The translations under genes and the position numbers were made by a program. The notes under the pieces are model-generated. The model was not told the DNA's origin. It ran no database searches and was given only the letters and a program-made list of their open reading frames with translations. From Halalkalicoccus sp. NIPERK01 (GTDB lineage: Archaea; Halobacteriota; Halobacteria; Halobacteriales; Halalkalicoccaceae), in assembly GCF_030287405.1 (NCBI RefSeq), contig NZ_JASVVV010000002.1, positions 124,001-188,000 on the forward strand: DNA of 64,000 nt, written 5' to 3'. Below are positions 32,904 through 43,001 of this stretch, in pieces; positions within the stretch are counted from its first letter, which is position 1, and each line of letters starts with the position of its first letter.

Positions 32904-34298
32904 GTGGACGAGGCGTATCCGGACGGCGGACTCCGGGAGCGTGTGTGGTCGGTCTGGCGGCGCGTTCTCGGCCTGTCGTGGCCGATGATGGCCGAACAGA
33001 CCCTGCGCACGCTGATGCGCACAACCGACGTCGTGGTCGCGGGCTTCTTCTCGCCGGCGGCGGTGGCCGCGGTCGGCCTCGCGGACGTCTACGCCCGACT
33101 GCCGCTGTGGCTCGGGCTGGGCGTCGGCGACGGCGCGATCGCGCTGTCGAGCCAGGACACGGGAAGCGGCGCCGACGCCAACAGGGACCAGGCGGTCACG
33201 TGGGCGCTCACCATCGGGGTCCTCGCCGGCCTCCCGTTCCTCGCCTTCGGCCTGCTCTTTAGCTACGCAGCGATCGAGGTGCTGGGGGCCGACCGCGAGG
33301 TCGTCCGGATCGGCGGGCAGTACCTCGCGATCGTCCTCCTGAGTGCGCCCGCCTACCACGTCACGCTGATCGCCTCGCGCTCGATCCAGGGCACCGGCGA
33401 CACGCGCACCCCGATGTACGTCAACGGCGCGGCGAACGTCCTCAACATCGCCGGGACGGTGGGTCTGGCGTTCGGCCTCGGGCCGCTTCCCGAACTCACG
33501 GTAATAGGAATCGCCGCCTCGACCGCCGTCTCGGATACGCTCGCCGCGCTCGCGCTCGTCGTGGTCATCGCCCGCCCGCGGGCGGAGCTCTCGCTCGTTC
33601 GACCCGTTGACCTCACGATCGCCAGACAGCTCGTCGTCATCAGCGCCCCGCGGGTCGCCGAGGGGCTCACCGAGGTGGTCGCCCAGTTCCCGTTCAACGC
33701 CGTCCTCCTGGCCTTCGGTACCGAGGTCAACGCCGCCTACCACATCGGCCGGCGGATGGAACAGCAGGTCGCCTCGCCGCTTTCTCGAGGATATGCCACC
33801 GCCGCGAACATCCTCGCCGGCCAGTCGCTGGGCGAGGGCGAACCCGAGAGGGCCTACTTCGACGGCTGGGCCGCGACGGGGCTCGCGGCGCTGACCGTCG
33901 GCGGCCTCGGACTCGTCCTGGTCGCCGGCGCGGAGTGGTTCGTCCTCGCGTTCACGCGCGATCCCGCGACGCTCGAGTACGCCGTCGGCTTCGCGCGGGC
34001 CTACGGGGTCGCGGCCGTCTTCATCGCGCTGTACGTGACCATCGCGGGCTCGCTTCGCGGCGGCAGCGAGACGGTCTCGCCCTTTCTGGCGAAGCTCTCG
34101 GGGACGCTGATCTTCCTGCTCGGGGTCTCCTACGTCGTCGGCCTCAGGCTGGGATACGGCGTCGTCGCCGCCTACGTCGCCATCGTCGCCGACTACGTCT
34201 GGCGGAACCTGCTCGTCGGAACGGTCTACTACCGGCGCAACTGGATCGAGCGGGGCACCCGGATGATGGCGGACCGGGGCAGCATCAAGGACGACTAG
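32904..34298 (+). CDS. MATE family efflux transporter
   Basis: This 464-residue, 12-helix cation-coupled exporter of the MATE family (NorM/DinF-like) shows LGLSWPMMAEQTLRTLMRTTDVVVAGFF in the first helices. SIQGTGDTRTPMYVNGAANVLNI follows helix 5, with the equivalent motif in the second half (AGSLRGGSETVSPF). The GTG start at 32904 precedes the conserved sequence by about 20 residues. The substrate is unknown, likely an organic cation or drug. Its stop overlaps the convergent tspO by 4 bp. Confidence 0.9.
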   Translation: MDEAYPDGGLRERVWSVWRRVLGLSWPMMAEQTLRTLMRTTDVVVAGFFSPAAVAAVGLADVYARLPLWLGLGVGDGAIALSSQDTGSGADANRDQAVTWALTIGVLAGLPFLAFGLLFSYAAIEVLGADREVVRIGGQYLAIVLLSAPAYHVTLIASRSIQGTGDTRTPMYVNGAANVLNIAGTVGLAFGLGPLPELTVIGIAASTAVSDTLAALALVVVIARPRAELSLVRPVDLTIARQLVVISAPRVAEGLTEVVAQFPFNAVLLAFGTEVNAAYHIGRRMEQQVASPLSRGYATAANILAGQSLGEGEPERAYFDGWAATGLAALTVGGLGLVLVAGAEWFVLAFTRDPATLEYAVGFARAYGVAAVFIALYVTIAGSLRGGSETVSPFLAKLSGTLIFLLGVSYVVGLRLGYGVVAAYVAIVADYVWRNLLVGTVYYRRNWIERGTRMMADRGSIKDD

Positions 34299-34795
34299 TT
34301 GAGCGCCCAGATCGAGTAGTTGAGGACGGCGGCGAAGGTGACCCACGCGAGATAGGGCACGAGCAGGGCGGCCGCGCGACGGTCGACCCGCGCGAAGGCG
34401 GCGATGGTCGCGACGATCAGGACCCAGAGCACGACGATGATCCCGAGCGCGAGCAGGAGTTCCCGGGCGGCGAAGAAGGCCGGCGACCACGCGACGTTGA
34501 GGGCCATCTGGAGGGCGAACAGGCCGAGGGCGACCGTCACCGCCCGCTCGCCGAGTCCTCGCCGGTAGACGAGGTAGGCGGCGATCCCCATCAGCGAGAA
34601 GAGGACCGGCCAGACGATCCCGAACGCCGCGCCCGGTGGGTAGAACCACGGTTTCTCGAGCGCCTGGAACCACGCGCTGTCGGGGGTCGTGAAGGGCACG
34701 CCGAGCGCCCCGATCAGGTTGATCAGGACGGCGGCGACGAGCGCGCCGAGGAGTTCGCGGCGGCCGATTCGCCGCCCGGCGACTGAGACTGCCAT
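34295..34795 (-). CDS. tspO: TspO/MBR family protein
   Basis: This 166-residue, five-helix membrane protein has the TspO signatures: PDSAWFQALEKPWFYPPGAAFGIVWPVLFSLMG in the first half, and LQMALNVAWSPAFF and LVPYLAWVTFAAVLNYSIW in the last helices. TspO proteins bind porphyrins and other hydrophobic ligands; the physiological role is debated. I chose ATG 34795, as the frame upstream is untypical. It is a single gene, convergent with the MATE transporter. Confidence 0.92.
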   Translation of the reverse strand: MAVSVAGRRIGRRELLGALVAAVLINLIGALGVPFTTPDSAWFQALEKPWFYPPGAAFGIVWPVLFSLMGIAAYLVYRRGLGERAVTVALGLFALQMALNVAWSPAFFAARELLLALGIIVVLWVLIVATIAAFARVDRRAAALLVPYLAWVTFAAVLNYSIWALN

Positions 34796-34827
34796 GCGCG
34801 TCGGTAGGCACGCACCGACGATAAAGA

Positions 34828-36156
34828 TCAGCCGAGGTCGCGCGGATCGCACTTCAGGTACTCCCGCAGCAGCACGGTGGCGTACGAGCCGCTGGGCAGG
34901 GAGAAGTCGAACGTGAGCGGGTCGCGTCCGATCGCGAGGTCGGTCGTCACGAGGATCGCACGCCGGGTGCCGGTCGAGCCGAACTCGCCGGGCAGGTCGA
35001 AATCCGCCGGCTCGATCCCCTCTCGAGAGAGCACGTCGCGCTCGATCTCGCCGGGTTCGCCCTCGCCCAGTTCGGTGGCGGTCCCGACGAGCGGCGCGGT
35101 GACGAACGCCCGCCCGCGCTCGCCGTGGCGATTCACCGTCTCGACGCGCTTTTCGGTCACGCGCTGGGTTCGACCCATGTCGGGTCGAGTGAAACCCTCG
35201 GGGGCGTCGGCGTCGGCGAAACAGACCACGTCGCCCGCGACCGCGCGGTCGAACGGCAGGCCGCGGTCGAGGCGCTCGCTCACGATCCGGTTGAACAGGT
35301 ACGATTGGGCGGCGTTGACGAACAGCCGCTGGAGGTTCGTTGGAACGGCTTCGAGCGCGGCCCGGAAGTCCTCCTCGTCCTGCGCCCCGTCCTCGACGAG
35401 CCGATGGAGCATCGAGCGCTCGAAACCCAGTTTCCGGGGGAAGCGTTCGAGCGCGCCCTGCCAGTCCCCGGTATCGTCCACGTAGCCCCGGGCCGCCCGC
35501 GTGTCATCGGGTTCCGCGTCGCGGGGGTTCCCGAGGTACTCCACGACGGCCCCGCGCCAGTCACCGCGGGCGACGGCGATCCCCACCCGATGGGTGACCG
35601 GGCGCCGACTGCCGAAGCGCTGCTGGCCGAAGTAGTTCGGAACCCCGATGGAAGCGCCGCCGAACTCACGAAGTTCCCCCGTGATCGCCTCGACTCCGCC
35701 GGGGTCGGCGTCCCGAACCCGGATCTCGAAGGCGTTGCCCGCCAGATCGCCGAACTCGATCGACCGTCCGGCCCGCCCGACGACCTCGATCTCCGCGTCG
35801 CGGATCTCGGGAAGCGCGTCGGGGTCGGCCTTCATCACGCTGAACAGTTGCGTGGTCACGGCCCGCTTGTCCTTCGTCCCGGCCCACGAGACGCGCTCGC
35901 GGCTGGCCCCCATCGCGTCCGAGAGCCGACGGGCGAAGTCGTTGGTGTCCCAGCCCCGGAGGGTGGCCCGGAGCACGAGGTGCGGGTAGTCGTCGGGGTC
36001 GGCGTCGACCGGTTGGGTATCGAAGTCCTCGATCTCGCGGACCCGGAAGTCCTCGTCCCGCTCGCGGATCCGCCCGTCGATCCCGTCCGAACTGCTGGCG
36101 TAGAACTCCATGCCGACCTCGCGCTCGACCGGGTGGGCAGGGAGGCGCTCGTCCAT
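34828..36156 (-). CDS. truD: tRNA pseudouridine(13) synthase TruD
   Basis: The enzyme converts U13 of tRNA to pseudouridine. The 442-residue protein has the archaeal TruD length with the catalytic Asp in the family block [14 protein letters not shown]. It also has [20 protein letters not shown], the TRUD insertion domain around [23 protein letters not shown] and the C-terminal [18 protein letters not shown] used the ATG at 36156; an in-frame ATG at 36111 (MEFYASS) would still keep the fold. cbiA lies 34 bp upstream on the same strand. Confidence 0.94.
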   Translation of the reverse strand: MDERLPAHPVEREVGMEFYASSSDGIDGRIRERDEDFRVREIEDFDTQPVDADPDDYPHLVLRATLRGWDTNDFARRLSDAMGASRERVSWAGTKDKRAVTTQLFSVMKADPDALPEIRDAEIEVVGRAGRSIEFGDLAGNAFEIRVRDADPGGVEAITGELREFGGASIGVPNYFGQQRFGSRRPVTHRVGIAVARGDWRGAVVEYLGNPRDAEPDDTRAARGYVDDTGDWQGALERFPRKLGFERSMLHRLVEDGAQDEEDFRAALEAVPTNLQRLFVNAAQSYLFNRIVSERLDRGLPFDRAVAGDVVCFADADAPEGFTRPDMGRTQRVTEKRVETVNRHGERGRAFVTAPLVGTATELGEGEPGEIERDVLSREGIEPADFDLPGEFGSTGTRRAILVTTDLAIGRDPLTFDFSLPSGSYATVLLREYLKCDPRDLG

Positions 36157-36190
36157 ACCCGTCCTCGTCCCGGCGTGCGGATAAACCCTC

Positions 36191-37486
36191 TCAGAGCGCC
36201 TCGAGAAGGCGATCGAACGCGCCGCTCTCGGCGTGGACGTGCGCGTAGGTGCCGAGCACGTCGTACTCGCTCAGCCCGTCGTGCTCGCCGTCGATGCCGT
36301 CCCCGCGCTCGACGTCGAAGGCGAACCGGGCGTCCGGGCCCACGTCGGCACTCGAGTAGTGAAACTCGTGGCCCCGAATCGACTCGCCCGCGCGCGCCGA
36401 GAGGGTGTCCTCGCGCGCCCGGAGCGTGACGTGATCGAGCGCCCGATACCGCTCGTGCATCTCGATCCGGGCGGGCAGGACGCCGGCCATCTCGTAGGTG
36501 TCCCCGTCGACGGTCCGGAGGGACTCCGAAAGCGCCATCATCCCGCCACACTCGCCGAAGACCGGCAGTCCCTCGCTGGCCCGCGTTGCGAGCGTGTCGA
36601 GTGCGGGGCTGTCGGCGAGCGCGGCGGCGTGCAGTTCGGGATACCCGCCGGGGAGGTAGACGCCGTCGCAGTCGGGGAGCGGGTCGCCGCGCACGGGCGA
36701 GAACGTGGCGACCTCGCCGCGTTCCTGCAAGCGTTCGACCGTCGCGGGATACCGGAAACAGAAGGCCGCATCGCGCGCGACCGCGATCCGTTTGCCGATA
36801 GCAGGGAGGGGTTCTTCGGGATCGGGTCGCGGCGGGGCGCGCGCGAGGGCGGCGAGGCCCTCCGCGTCGAGGTGGTCTGCGGCCTCGTCGAGCGCCGCGA
36901 GGTCGATCGGCGACTCCCCGCCCATGTGGAGTCCGAGGTGGCGCTCGGGGATCTCCAACCCATCCAGCGGCGGAACCCGGCCGAGATACGAAAGCGAGTC
37001 GGGGAGCGCCTCGCGGATCCCCCGCTCGTGGCGGCCGCCGTGGGCGCGCTGGGCGACGATCCCGGCCACGTCGATATCGTGGCCGGCGTGGGCGGCGTAC
37101 TCGCGAAAGCCGAGCGCGGTCGCGGCGACGCTCTCCATGCCCGCGCTGGCGTCACAGACGAGCACGACGGGCAGGTCGAGCAGGTCGGCGATCCGGGCGG
37201 TGCTCGTATCGCCGTCGTACAGCCCCATCATCCCCTCGACGACGCACAGGTCGCCCTCGCCGCGGTAGTAGTTCCGTCTCGTGCCCTCCTCGCCACAGAG
37301 CCACGGGTCGAGCGTGCGCGAGGCCCGGCCCGCGACCGCGGCGTGGTGGCTCGGGTCGATGAAGTCGGGGCCGGCCTTCGCCGGTTGGACGGCGTGGCCG
37401 GCGTTCGATAGCGCGCGGACGGCCGCGAGCGTGGCGACGGTCTTGCCGACGCCCGAGGCTGTTCCCGCGAGCACGAATCCCTTCAT
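36191..37486 (-). CDS. cbiA: cobyrinic acid a,c-diamide synthase CbiA
   Basis: This glutamine-dependent enzyme amidates carboxylates a and c of cobyrinic acid. Of 431 residues, the N-terminal P-loop is [24 protein letters not shown] and the [15 protein letters not shown] loop follow, and the C-terminal glutaminase has its Cys in [12 protein letters not shown] and His in [13 protein letters not shown] and EGMMGL mark CbiA rather than CbiP. I chose ATG 37486. It feeds CobA and CbiP, which are 17 kb away, so the cobalamin pathway here is split over two loci. Confidence 0.95.
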   Translation of the reverse strand: MKGFVLAGTASGVGKTVATLAAVRALSNAGHAVQPAKAGPDFIDPSHHAAVAGRASRTLDPWLCGEEGTRRNYYRGEGDLCVVEGMMGLYDGDTSTARIADLLDLPVVLVCDASAGMESVAATALGFREYAAHAGHDIDVAGIVAQRAHGGRHERGIREALPDSLSYLGRVPPLDGLEIPERHLGLHMGGESPIDLAALDEAADHLDAEGLAALARAPPRPDPEEPLPAIGKRIAVARDAAFCFRYPATVERLQERGEVATFSPVRGDPLPDCDGVYLPGGYPELHAAALADSPALDTLATRASEGLPVFGECGGMMALSESLRTVDGDTYEMAGVLPARIEMHERYRALDHVTLRAREDTLSARAGESIRGHEFHYSSADVGPDARFAFDVERGDGIDGEHDGLSEYDVLGTYAHVHAESGAFDRLLEAL

Positions 37487-37557
37487 ACCCGACGTGTGCG
37501 ACCCGGGAGTATCAACGCCACGGGAACCCTTATCGTCCGACCGGCGCGAGGGGACGT

Positions 37558-38937
37558 ATGCACGTCGCGATCGTCGGCGGGGGCGTCGTCGGAACCGCGC
37601 TGGCAGCGGCGCTTTCGGACCGGGCGGAGGTGACGCTGCTCGAACGGGGCACGCTGGGAGAGGGCACGACCGCGGCCTCGATGGCGATGATCCACCGCCA
37701 GCAGCCCGCTCCACGGGAGTACGACCGGCGCCTGCGCGACCTGTCGTGGGCACGCTACGAGCCCCACCTCGACGACCTCACGCACACGCGGATCGGATCG
37801 CTCTACGTCGCCGAGACCGAGGCGGCCGCCGAGCGGTTGCCCGGGGCGGCACGCACGCTGACCGGGTTCGGGATCGAGACCGAGTACGTCGACCCGGACG
37901 AACTCGGGGAGTTCGGGGTCGAAGTGGGGATCGGAGGGCTGTACACGCCCGAGGAGGGGTACTTCGAGCCCGACGAACTCGTCGAGCGCTTCTCGGCCCG
38001 CGCACGCGAGGGCGGCGCGCGGATCGAGACGGGCGTCGAAGTCGAGGGCATCGACCCCGGCGAGCGGGTCGACGTCGAGACCACCGACGGACCGGTTACG
38101 GCCGACGCGGTCGTCAACGCCGCCGGTCCGTGGGCGCCCGAGATCGACCGGCTCGTCGGGCTGGAGTTCCCGCTTCGCCACACCCGCGGGCCGATCCTCT
38201 CGGTGTCGAGTCCGAACCCGCCGGAGCCGTTCACGCTGTTCGAGCGCGGGTTGTACTGTCGGAGCCACGTCGAGGGGGCGTACGTCGGCCGGTTGGTCAC
38301 CGACTTCGCGGCGGGCGAGCGACTCGATCCCGACGAGCCCCGATCGGTCCCCGAGTCGTTCCGCGAGGAAGCACGGGAGTTCGCCGGCGCGATCCCCGCG
38401 CTCGCGAAAGGAGAGGTGATCGACGAGTGGGTCGGGCTCAGGACCGTCACGCCGGACGGCCGCCCGCTCGTGGGCGAGACGGCGGTCGAGGGCTACTTCA
38501 TCGCGACCGGCATGAGCGGGACGGGAGTCACGCTCGCGCCCGCCGTCGCGGACCTGCTCGCCGACCGACTGCTCGGCGCGGAGCGGGACCTCCTCGAAGC
38601 GCTCTCGCCCGCGCTTCGCGTAGGGTTTATACGTAGTGAGGGGGGCAGAGGGGGCCATCCGTGGCCCGCAGAACCCTCGTCGCCGAACGGCAGGACAACG
38701 GTGCCTACACGCTCGCCGAGCGTCGCGAGCCGTCGGGACGGGAGCCCACGCCGGTGGCAACCGCCCTCTCGTGGCGCGCGATCTTCGAGTTCGTCGACTT
38801 CGGCGCTCACGAGGCGGTCGTCGTCCGCGAGGAATCGGAGACGACCTACTTCGTCCTGCCCTTTTCGATCCCGACCGCCGACTCCCGCTCTCCCGCGGGC
38901 GGGGCCTGCATCGCGCTCAGGCCCGAGGCGGGCCTGA
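37558..38937 (+). CDS. FAD-dependent amino-acid oxidase (DAO family), stop lost by frameshift
   Basis: The DAO-type flavoenzyme has the N-terminal dinucleotide site HVAIVGGGVVGTALAAAL, GEGTTAASMAMIHRQQ and a closing VGLRTVTPDGRPLVG...GYFIATGMSGTGVTLAP. Homology ends at about residue 353 (LLEALSPAL, near 38615). From there the frame runs on for about 105 Ser/Arg-rich residues through the next gene in another frame. A TAG at 38621 is one frame off. Adding CG to the GCGC at 38611-38614 would restore an ending LSPARFA and that stop. The true gene therefore probably ended at 38623. The substrate is unknown. Confidence 0.8.
   Translation: MHVAIVGGGVVGTALAAALSDRAEVTLLERGTLGEGTTAASMAMIHRQQPAPREYDRRLRDLSWARYEPHLDDLTHTRIGSLYVAETEAAAERLPGAARTLTGFGIETEYVDPDELGEFGVEVGIGGLYTPEEGYFEPDELVERFSARAREGGARIETGVEVEGIDPGERVDVETTDGPVTADAVVNAAGPWAPEIDRLVGLEFPLRHTRGPILSVSSPNPPEPFTLFERGLYCRSHVEGAYVGRLVTDFAAGERLDPDEPRSVPESFREEAREFAGAIPALAKGEVIDEWVGLRTVTPDGRPLVGETAVEGYFIATGMSGTGVTLAPAVADLLADRLLGAERDLLEALSPALRVGFIRSEGGRGGHPWPAEPSSPNGRTTVPTRSPSVASRRDGSPRRWQPPSRGARSSSSSTSALTRRSSSARNRRRPTSSCPFRSRPPTPALPRAGPASRSGPRRA
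38625..38632 (+). promoter_or_regulatory. TATA box of 142-aa haloarchaeal gene
   Basis: GTTTATAC lies about 32 bp before the GTG at 38661, inside what would now be read as the C-terminus of the upstream oxidase. Its presence supports a gene end near 38623. Confidence 0.45.
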
Positions 38938-39089
38938 GCGAGGCGTACCTCAGGGGATGGACCCACGCGATGAAGGAGGCCCTCGGGGACGCGATCGAGG
39001 CGGGACTGCTCGACGAGCGGGCGGCGTTCGTCTACCTCGAGAGTCGGGTGCGAACGTTCGCCGAGACGACCGAGGTGGTCGTCCCGTAG
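38661..39089 (+). CDS. conserved haloarchaeal protein, unknown function
   Basis: This 142-residue acidic alpha/beta protein starts at GTG 38661 behind a TATA box, so it is probably leaderless. Features are RTLVAERQDNGAYTLAERRE at the start, LSWRAIFEFVDFGAHEAVVV and a helical LRGWTHAMKEALGDAIEAGL. No signal, membrane or catalytic motif is evident. It precedes nucS by 48 bp on the same strand, but no functional link is known. Its other frame is occupied by the readthrough tail of the oxidase. Confidence 0.78.
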   Translation: MARRTLVAERQDNGAYTLAERREPSGREPTPVATALSWRAIFEFVDFGAHEAVVVREESETTYFVLPFSIPTADSRSPAGGACIALRPEAGLSEAYLRGWTHAMKEALGDAIEAGLLDERAAFVYLESRVRTFAETTEVVVP

Positions 39090-39137
39090 CGATCCCATAG
39101 CGTGGTTTTTACCTCCCGGAGCCGGTAGGGGAAAGCA

Positions 39138-39872
39138 GTGACAGCGAGCGAGGAGGGGCCGATCGTGCTCTCGGAGCCGAGCGCCGAGGAGGCCCGCAAC
39201 CGGCTGGCGGAGGGGATCGAGCGGGGCGCGCTGGCCACGCTCTTCGGCGAGTGCACCGTCGAGTACGACGGCCGCGCGGCGAGCGAACTGGGCCCCGGCG
39301 AGCGCCACGTCATGTGCAAACCCGACGGGACGGTACTCGTTCATACCGCGGAGGGACAGAAGCCGGTCAACTGGCAGCCCCCCGGTTGTACGCAGGAGGC
39401 GCGGATCGAGGACGGAATCCTCGTCCTCCACAGTCGGCGCTCGAACCCCGACGAGGAACTCGTGGTCCGATTCACCCGAGTGGCCCACCTCGCGATCTTC
39501 GAGACGGACGGCGCCGAGGGGACGACCCTCTCGGTCACGGGCACCGAGGAGGACATGAAACGGCGCATTCTGGAGGAGCCCGACCTGATCGAACCCGGGT
39601 TCCGGCCGCTCGCGACCGAACGCGAGACGCCGGCCGGCGCGGTCGACGTCTACGGCGAGGACCGGGAGGGGGCGGTCGTGATCCTCGAACTCAAGCGCCG
39701 GCGCGTCGGCCCCGACGCCGTGGGCCAGTTGAGCCGCTACGTCGAGGCGCTCGAACGCGACCTCCACGCCGGCGTCGCGATCCGCGGGATCCTCGTCGCG
39801 CCCTCGGTCACGGACCGCGCCCGTCGGCTGCTCGCGAAGAAGGGGTTCGAGTTCGTCGCGCTGTCGCCCTAA
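39138..39872 (+). CDS. nucS: endonuclease NucS (EndoMS)
   Basis: This mismatch-specific double-strand endonuclease of archaea and actinobacteria works with the PCNA clamp. The 244-residue protein has an N-terminal DNA-binding domain ([40 protein letters not shown]) and a C-terminal RecB-like nuclease. The nuclease has [22 protein letters not shown] (Asp and Glu-x-Lys) and [12 protein letters not shown]. The start is GTG at 39138. It meets mutS head to tail-end with a 4-bp convergent overlap, so non-canonical and canonical mismatch repair genes are neighbours. Confidence 0.95.
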   Translation: MTASEEGPIVLSEPSAEEARNRLAEGIERGALATLFGECTVEYDGRAASELGPGERHVMCKPDGTVLVHTAEGQKPVNWQPPGCTQEARIEDGILVLHSRRSNPDEELVVRFTRVAHLAIFETDGAEGTTLSVTGTEEDMKRRILEEPDLIEPGFRPLATERETPAGAVDVYGEDREGAVVILELKRRRVGPDAVGQLSRYVEALERDLHAGVAIRGILVAPSVTDRARRLLAKKGFEFVALSP

Positions 39873-42487
39873 TCGAGGTCGCGTTTCAGCCGATCCAGCG
39901 TGGTCAGCGCCTCGATCGGCGTCATGTTCGCCACGTCGAGCGAACGGAGTCGTTCGGCGAGCGGCCCGTCACCTCCGGAGGCGGTGGCGGGCTCGCCGCC
40001 GTCCGTCGCACTCTCTGTATCGGCCTCCTCGGCCGCGACGAGCGCGCGTGAGCGCTCGACGACGCGCTCCGGTACGCCCGCGGCGCGGGCGACCTCGATC
40101 CCGTAGGAGGCGGTCGCCGCGCCGCGCGAGACGTCGTGTCGGAACGTGACCCCCTCCTCGGCCTGGGTGGCCGCGAAGTGGAGGTTGAACGCGCTCTCGA
40201 GATCGGCGGCCAGCGCGGTGAGTTCGTGGTGGTGGGTCGCAAAGAGCGTCAGCGCGCCCACCTCGTCGTGGACGTACTCGGTGATGGCGCGCGCGATCGC
40301 CAGCCCGTCGGCGGTGCTCGTTCCCCGTCCCACCTCGTCGAGCAGGACGAGCGAGCGCTCGGAGGCACCTCGAAGAATGGTCGCGAGTTCGCCCATCTCG
40401 ACCATGAAGGTGGAACGGCCGCCCGCGATGTCGTCGCTCGCGCCCACGCGGGTGAACACGCGGTCGACGATCCCCACGCGTGCGCCGCTCGCGGGCACGA
40501 AACTCCCGATCTGCGCGAGGATCGTGATCAGCGCGATCTGGCGCATATAGGTGGATTTCCCGCTCATGTTCGGGCCCGTCAGCACCGCGAGGCGTTCCTC
40601 GGGCGCGAGTCGGGCCCCGTTGGGGACGAACGACTCCTGAGTGCGCTCGACGACCGGGTGGCGACCGCCCTCGATCTCGATTCCCGGCTCGTCGGCGATT
40701 TCGGGGCGGGCGTAGCCGTACTTCGCGGCGACCGTCGCGAGCGAGACGAGGACGTCCAGGGTCGCGAGCGTCTCCGCGACCGCCTGCACCCGCTCGGATT
40801 CGCCCGCGACCTCGCTTCGAACGTCGGTGAAGATCTCGTATTCGAGGTCGTCGGCCCGTTCCTCGGCCGTGATGATCTCGTCCTCTCGCTCCTTGAGTTC
40901 CGGCGTGTAGAAGCGCTCGGAGTTCTTCAGCGTCTGTCTGCGGGTGTAGTTCTCGGGTACCTGATCGAGGTTGGGGTTCGTGACCTCGATGTAGTAGCCG
41001 TGGACCTGGTTGAACCCCACCTTCAGCGAGTCGATCCCCGTCCGCTCGCGTTCACGCCGTTCGAGCGAGTCGATCCACGCCTTTCCCTCGCGCTCGGTCT
41101 CGCGAAGCGAATCGAGGTCGGCGTCGTAGCCCGGCGCGATCACGTCGCCCTCGGTGACCTCGATCGGCGGGCTCTCCGCGATCGCGCGGTCGATGAGGTC
41201 CCGGACCTCCCCCAGTTCGTCCAGATCCTCCCGAAGGCTGCAGAGGGTGTCGCTCTCGACGTCCGCCATCGCCTCGCGGATCTCCGGAACCCTGTCGAGA
41301 GTGTCCTTCAGCGCGCGCAGGTCGCGGGCGTTCGCCCGACCGCGCGAGACGCGCGCGATCAGGCGCTCGACGTCGTAGACGTCGATCAGGAGGTCGTGGA
41401 CCTCCTCTCGCGCGCTCACGAGCGTCGTCCACTCCTCTACCGCGTCGAGTCGGGCGTCGATCCGCACGGGATCGAGCAGGGGTCGGCGCAGCCAGTCGGT
41501 GAGCTTCCGTCGCCCGAGCGCACAGGCCGTCTCGTCGAGCACGCCCAGGAGCGTGTTCCCGGCGTCGCCGCCGACCGCGCGGGGCTCGAACAGCTCCAGA
41601 CTCCGGAGCGCCACCCGATCCAGCAGCATGTACTCGCGGGGTTCGTAGCGAGTGAGGTGGTTGAGGTAATCGAGGTGGCCCTCCTGGCCGCCGCGGGTGT
41701 ACTCGGCGTACGCGAGCAGCGCGCCACAGGCGGCGATCTCGGCGTCGCTCGCCAGCCGTTTCTCGGGCGCGCCGAAGTACGAATCGAGCAACGCGCGTGC
41801 CGACTCGACCTCGAACTTCGCGGGATCGTACGGCGTGACCATGCAGTCCGAATCGCCGGACCACGTCTGGCTGCCAGCCGAGCTTCGCTCGGCGCTGTCG
41901 AATCCGTCGAACCCCTCGATCCCGGGCCCGACGATCGCCTCCGCAGGGGCGAAGCGGCTGATCTCGTCGCGGATCGTTTCTTCCGAACTCGACCCGGTGG
42001 CGACGAAATCGCCGGTCGAGACGTCGAGGAAGGCCAGTCCGTACTCCTCCTCGCGGGCCAGCGCCGCGACGTAGTTGTTGTCCTCGCTTCTGAGCAGTTC
42101 GTCCTCGGTCAGGGTGCCGGGCGTGACGATCCGCGTTACGGCACGTTCGACGACGCCGCTCGCCTCCTCGGGGTCCTGGACCTGATCCGCGACCGCGACC
42201 CGAAACCCGGCGTCGAGCAGCGTCTCGATGTAGGACTCGGCGCTGTCGATCGGGATGCCCGCCATCGGGTAGCTACCTGTAGAATCCTCGCGTTTCGTCA
42301 GCGTGATCTCGAGCAGCCGGGCAGAGACCTCGGCGGCCTCACAGAACGTCTCGTAGAAGTCCCCCACCTGAAAGAGCACGAGCGACCCGTCGTACCGTCC
42401 ACAGAGGTCGCAGTACTGGCGCATCATCGGCGTCAGGTCCTCGTAGCGTTCGCGCATCTTCTCGGGTGCGCCGAGCGCCCGTTCCAT
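39869..42487 (-). CDS. mutS: DNA mismatch repair protein MutS
   Basis: This 872-residue MutS has the mismatch-reading FxE motif (Phe44-Tyr-Glu46 in GDFYETF), connector and lever domains, and clamp. The ATPase has Walker [11 protein letters not shown] near 635, Walker [17 protein letters not shown] and a signature His pair in LFATHHHE. The tail ([13 protein letters not shown]) is standard. Near residues 198-206 a [10 protein letters not shown] stretch is encoded by a small hairpin with a TTC loop (41877-41893). No mutL is adjacent in this window. Confidence 0.96.
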   Translation of the reverse strand: MERALGAPEKMRERYEDLTPMMRQYCDLCGRYDGSLVLFQVGDFYETFCEAAEVSARLLEITLTKREDSTGSYPMAGIPIDSAESYIETLLDAGFRVAVADQVQDPEEASGVVERAVTRIVTPGTLTEDELLRSEDNNYVAALAREEEYGLAFLDVSTGDFVATGSSSEETIRDEISRFAPAEAIVGPGIEGFDGFDSAERSSAGSQTWSGDSDCMVTPYDPAKFEVESARALLDSYFGAPEKRLASDAEIAACGALLAYAEYTRGGQEGHLDYLNHLTRYEPREYMLLDRVALRSLELFEPRAVGGDAGNTLLGVLDETACALGRRKLTDWLRRPLLDPVRIDARLDAVEEWTTLVSAREEVHDLLIDVYDVERLIARVSRGRANARDLRALKDTLDRVPEIREAMADVESDTLCSLREDLDELGEVRDLIDRAIAESPPIEVTEGDVIAPGYDADLDSLRETEREGKAWIDSLERRERERTGIDSLKVGFNQVHGYYIEVTNPNLDQVPENYTRRQTLKNSERFYTPELKEREDEIITAEERADDLEYEIFTDVRSEVAGESERVQAVAETLATLDVLVSLATVAAKYGYARPEIADEPGIEIEGGRHPVVERTQESFVPNGARLAPEERLAVLTGPNMSGKSTYMRQIALITILAQIGSFVPASGARVGIVDRVFTRVGASDDIAGGRSTFMVEMGELATILRGASERSLVLLDEVGRGTSTADGLAIARAITEYVHDEVGALTLFATHHHELTALAADLESAFNLHFAATQAEEGVTFRHDVSRGAATASYGIEVARAAGVPERVVERSRALVAAEEADTESATDGGEPATASGGDGPLAERLRSLDVANMTPIEALTTLDRLKRDLD

Positions 42488-42581
42488 AGCTGTGGGTGGC
42501 TCTCAGCGTGGAAATACCCCTCGGAATCGCACCCCGCGGGGAGGCCGAGCGGCCTAACCGGGTCGAGTCCCTACAGGGACC

Positions 42582-42947
42582 ATGAACGCGAACATCGACA
42601 AGCCGATTCGCGCGGGGACCTGCCAGGACCTCGACGGGATCGTCGAGGAACACGACCGCGTCCTCGCGGAGTTCTACACGAAGGGCTGCACGCTCTGTCA
42701 GTCGATCGAGCCCGTCCTGGGGAACGTAGCCCGTTCGACCGACGTGACGGTCGTCATGATCAACCCCGAGACGGACCTCTCGCTGGTCGACGAGTACGAC
42801 ATCAGGAGCGTTCCGACGCTGGTCCTGTTCGAGGACGGCGAGCGGGTCGGACGGCTCGCGAAGGGGTTTCAGGGGGCCGAGGAGATCATCGCGTTCGTCG
42901 AGGAGAACGCGGGCGGTTCGATACGCTCGCCGACGGACGAGACCTGA
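42582..42947 (+). CDS. thioredoxin-like protein
   Basis: This 121-residue thioredoxin-fold protein has the redox pair in KGCTLCQS (CTLC instead of the common CGPC), LAEFYTKGC before it, the cis-proline in IRSVPTLVLFEDGE and a last helix EEIIAFVEENAG. The unusual dipeptide between the cysteines should shift the redox potential. A thiol-transfer role in the cytoplasm is likely, as no export signal is seen. It is divergent from mutS and convergent with a DsbA-family gene. Confidence 0.87.
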   Translation: MNANIDKPIRAGTCQDLDGIVEEHDRVLAEFYTKGCTLCQSIEPVLGNVARSTDVTVVMINPETDLSLVDEYDIRSVPTLVLFEDGERVGRLAKGFQGAEEIIAFVEENAGGSIRSPTDET

Positions 42948-43001
42948 TCGCCCGAGGGGCGGCGCTCCGGACCCGAACCGATGGCGGCTGTCGTGGCTGA
43001 C

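Noticed and set aside
38624-38937. C-terminal 105 residues of the amino-acid oxidase reading frame as a functional domain
   Set aside because: Ser/Arg-rich, no family similarity and entirely an alternate frame of the next gene; treated as readthrough after a frameshift.
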